Below the pieces are notes generated by a model. That model made no database searches and was not told the DNA's origin. It saw only the letters and a list, made by a program, of their open reading frames with translations. DNA of 64,000 nt. Source: Treponema sp. (GTDB lineage Bacteria > Spirochaetota > Spirochaetia > Treponematales > Treponemataceae). The stretch covers positions 1 through 64,000 of the forward strand of contig JAEEYO010000025.1 of NCBI GenBank assembly GCA_016288205.1, given 5' to 3'. Below, in pieces: positions 63,501-64,000 of the stretch. The position numbers and the translations under genes were made by a program. The first letter of the stretch is position 1, and every line of letters starts with the position of its first letter.

Positions 63501-63884
63501 GAAGTCTTCAACAAATGGGAAAACTCAAATCCTGAAGATGAGACTCTTGAGGAACCGGCTGTTGAGGAAGACAACTTTGAAGCTCCCGCCCCCGCCGTTG
63601 AGGATAAAGTTGATGATGATGAGTTCAAGGAGCCCGTTTTTGCCGAAGCAGAGCCCGAAAGCGAACCTGAAGCCACTGTAAACATTGAGCCAGAGGAAGA
63701 AAATCCTGCCTCCGCAGCCGGCGTAAACGCGATTCCCGAAGATATGAAGGAAGAAATCAAGTCTGTCCTTGCTTACATGGACCAGCTGCTTGAAAGCCTT
63801 CCCGAAAACAAGATTGAGGAATTTGCAAAGTCAGAGCAGTTCAACACTTACAAAAAGCTTTTCAACGAGCTGGGACTCTCTTGA
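60588..63884 (+). CDS. Very acidic Ser/Asp/Glu-rich protein with internal repeats
   Basis: A 1098-residue cytoplasmic protein (no signal or membrane helix) with extreme Asp/Glu/Ser content. Three copies of GEIS[LI]D[EDS]FLDS start at residues 97, 113 and 135, and looser copies follow. A coiled-coil-like segment (about 684-710; LMNEIAKELSVLRQEINELK, then FAEFKRN) and a distinct C-terminal helix block (after about 1048, MKEEIKSVLAYMDQLLESLP) suggest folded ends with a disordered middle. The start has a weak GGGG site. Function unknown. Confidence 0.8.
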   Translation: MEDEKEKSDLDQYGVWVKTPPHNLQEETEDAQVKEVSGTSETEPESEVSPDSFTPDAIPETTVPEDMFISSNDAPPPADSTDVVVPSTDEAPSFDDGEISLDEFLDSGDSSSGEISIDSFLDSGDGGDKNFQPDGEISLDDFLDSSSFGGGEQENVTEEYDEPLDIDLTFDDVDVALDDSADDEIEISDATTGESLDLDSFIASSDSSGDDTLDNFDAMFDNIEDSAPKAPAATSSAPATESESIDLSEFGIEDDGGPSLTTSESDDEKPVTQTQDYDLDVGDDGFSESPDSLANETENDDIALEVETKSDSNKALKPDEKNPYSAPDEDFDVDSLLDSIEDETSPSGSENQASDAPISESAANINLEESLTPKESDDLVSPASFQIEDSPSEETILDDVKPESEVESTADDSFLEKNDEDFADTQNQELTETVESGDNIISDTEAVTDSDASDSDEAVDLYSFMGDEGFSDPSVAEGNRSYSPEELAEQQKEAENKNQDSEVSASEEVDSGEAQEDQTENISEENVNQVSDGNIEDQTEAGENMEENFVDKEVPEENQDEELFVDAAEGGVNNEVLEDDDVVPSPFYSPLVENEGEKQIDFSSEETTEEEEDGDAGFIVDADSIVQADMNDFAYDEDSGMSVKSDSADSESDLESTQNNAIPDAGEEDMDINTNTSSESPDTAALMNEIAKELSVLRQEINELKNEFAEFKRNGVVAPSTESAPAEKEENGFFGDMDDDDTIALSGDELSNILSTADFTEEAADGETAVETATESESDAASEETVSESEDGSDENSSRSIFGSVEDTPAIPDQVNSYENNLQVDFADENLQEPDLNDVNIDVSDSINDEEASESDEASDLPGEIDVPKADDDILVESSSSDFIESEESEPETSDFEAPAADTISESQSFDEPQIEEDAGTSESFVSENDDMNVEEDNSISQDEADYLSKDAPVAEEDEKLETGISEEPVNEVFNKWENSNPEDETLEEPAVEEDNFEAPAPAVEDKVDDDEFKEPVFAEAEPESEPEATVNIEPEEENPASAAGVNAIPEDMKEEIKSVLAYMDQLLESLPENKIEEFAKSEQFNTYKKLFNELGLS

Positions 63885-63950
63885 TTTTGTAAAATAAAAG
63901 GATTCTAAAGGCTCACAAAATGGGTTTTTAGAGATTACGCAATCTGCAAG

Positions 63951-63983
63951 GGCCGTATCCATTTTTGGGTACGGTCTTTTTTT
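63951..63983 (+). terminator. Rho-independent terminator downstream of the acidic-protein gene
   Basis: GGCCGTATCC and GGGTACGGTC pair (nearly perfect, one G-U) around ATTTTT, followed by seven T. The last 17 bases of the window hold nothing I recognise. Confidence 0.88.
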
Positions 63984-64000
63984 GTCCACATAATGCCGAT

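Noticed and set aside
60588-63884. CRISPR-like or direct DNA repeats in the acidic gene
   Set aside because: The repeats are at protein level only, with variable spacing and codon changes; no array structure.

Overview
The window looks like a chromosomal segment of a spirochaete of the genus Treponema, probably a commensal gut or rumen type rather than a pathogen with a reduced genome. I base this on gene order and protein character; I ran no search. Blocks such as rpsB-tsf-frr-uppS-cdsA-dxr-rseP, rpmF-acpP-rnc and the NtrB/NtrC-holB-cvpA-murG run match the order I remember from Treponema pallidum. Glycogen synthesis genes (glgA, glgC), an orphan UrtA-like binding protein and an Rpn-type nuclease suggest a larger accessory content than T. 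pallidum. Species cannot be decided from the sequence alone.

Layout. 1-6168 (minus): translation and envelope operon maf, rpsB, tsf, frr, uppS, cdsA, dxr, rseP (cut by the left edge). 6271-6344: tRNA-Arg(CCG) with its own promoter and terminator. 6409-8175 (minus): two exported proteins. 8436-9804 (plus): rpmF, acpP, rnc. 9849-16015 (plus): RNase Z, a GldA/GldFG-like ABC system with a DUF4340-like protein, then folC. 16016-17046: remnant of an Rpn gene, palindromic DNA and an intact Rpn-family gene. 17163-21896: alanine racemase, ornithine/lysine decarboxylase, CCA-adding enzyme, thiamine pyrophosphokinase. 21916-27373: membrane proteins, an SPFH-like protein, chorismate mutase, glycogen synthase, CPBP protease, PilZ protein. 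27500-32688 (plus): ComEC-like channel, rsmA, YggS, a membrane protein and two RluA-type pseudouridine synthases. 32743-34330 (minus): tRNA-Leu(CAG), a zinc-ribbon protein and an exported protein. 34441-39305 (plus): mfd and a secreted protein. 39418-43746 (minus): UrtA-like lipoprotein and a large propeller-adenylate cyclase. 43832-46024: tRNA-Phe(GAA), HU, glgC. 46101-48709 (plus): a strikingly AT-rich three-gene module ending in a voltage-gated K+ channel. 48723-57773 (minus): J-domain protein, NtrC/NtrB two-component pair, holB, cvpA, murG, ankyrin protein, hemW, lepB. 58020-59330 (plus): smpB and a secreted protein. 59333-60389 (minus): tsaC and a FtsB-like protein. 60588-63884 (plus): a very acidic 1098-residue protein, then a terminator.

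Most of the window is housekeeping, packed into operons with 1-, 4-, 8-, 11- or 14-base overlaps. The three tRNA genes each carry a TTGACA-17-TATNNT promoter and a hairpin terminator, and none encodes the 3' CCA, consistent with the cca gene at 19731-21125. The parts most worth attention are the AT-rich K+ channel module (46.1-48.7 kb), the UrtA/adenylate-cyclase pair (39.4-43.7 kb), the GldFG-like fusion (11.5-13.8 kb), the Rpn remnant with palindromes (16.0-16.2 kb), a LepB with Arg where the catalytic Lys is expected, and a perfect 13-bp hairpin at 39.3 kb. Starts were chosen by Shine-Dalgarno position and N-terminal family fit.
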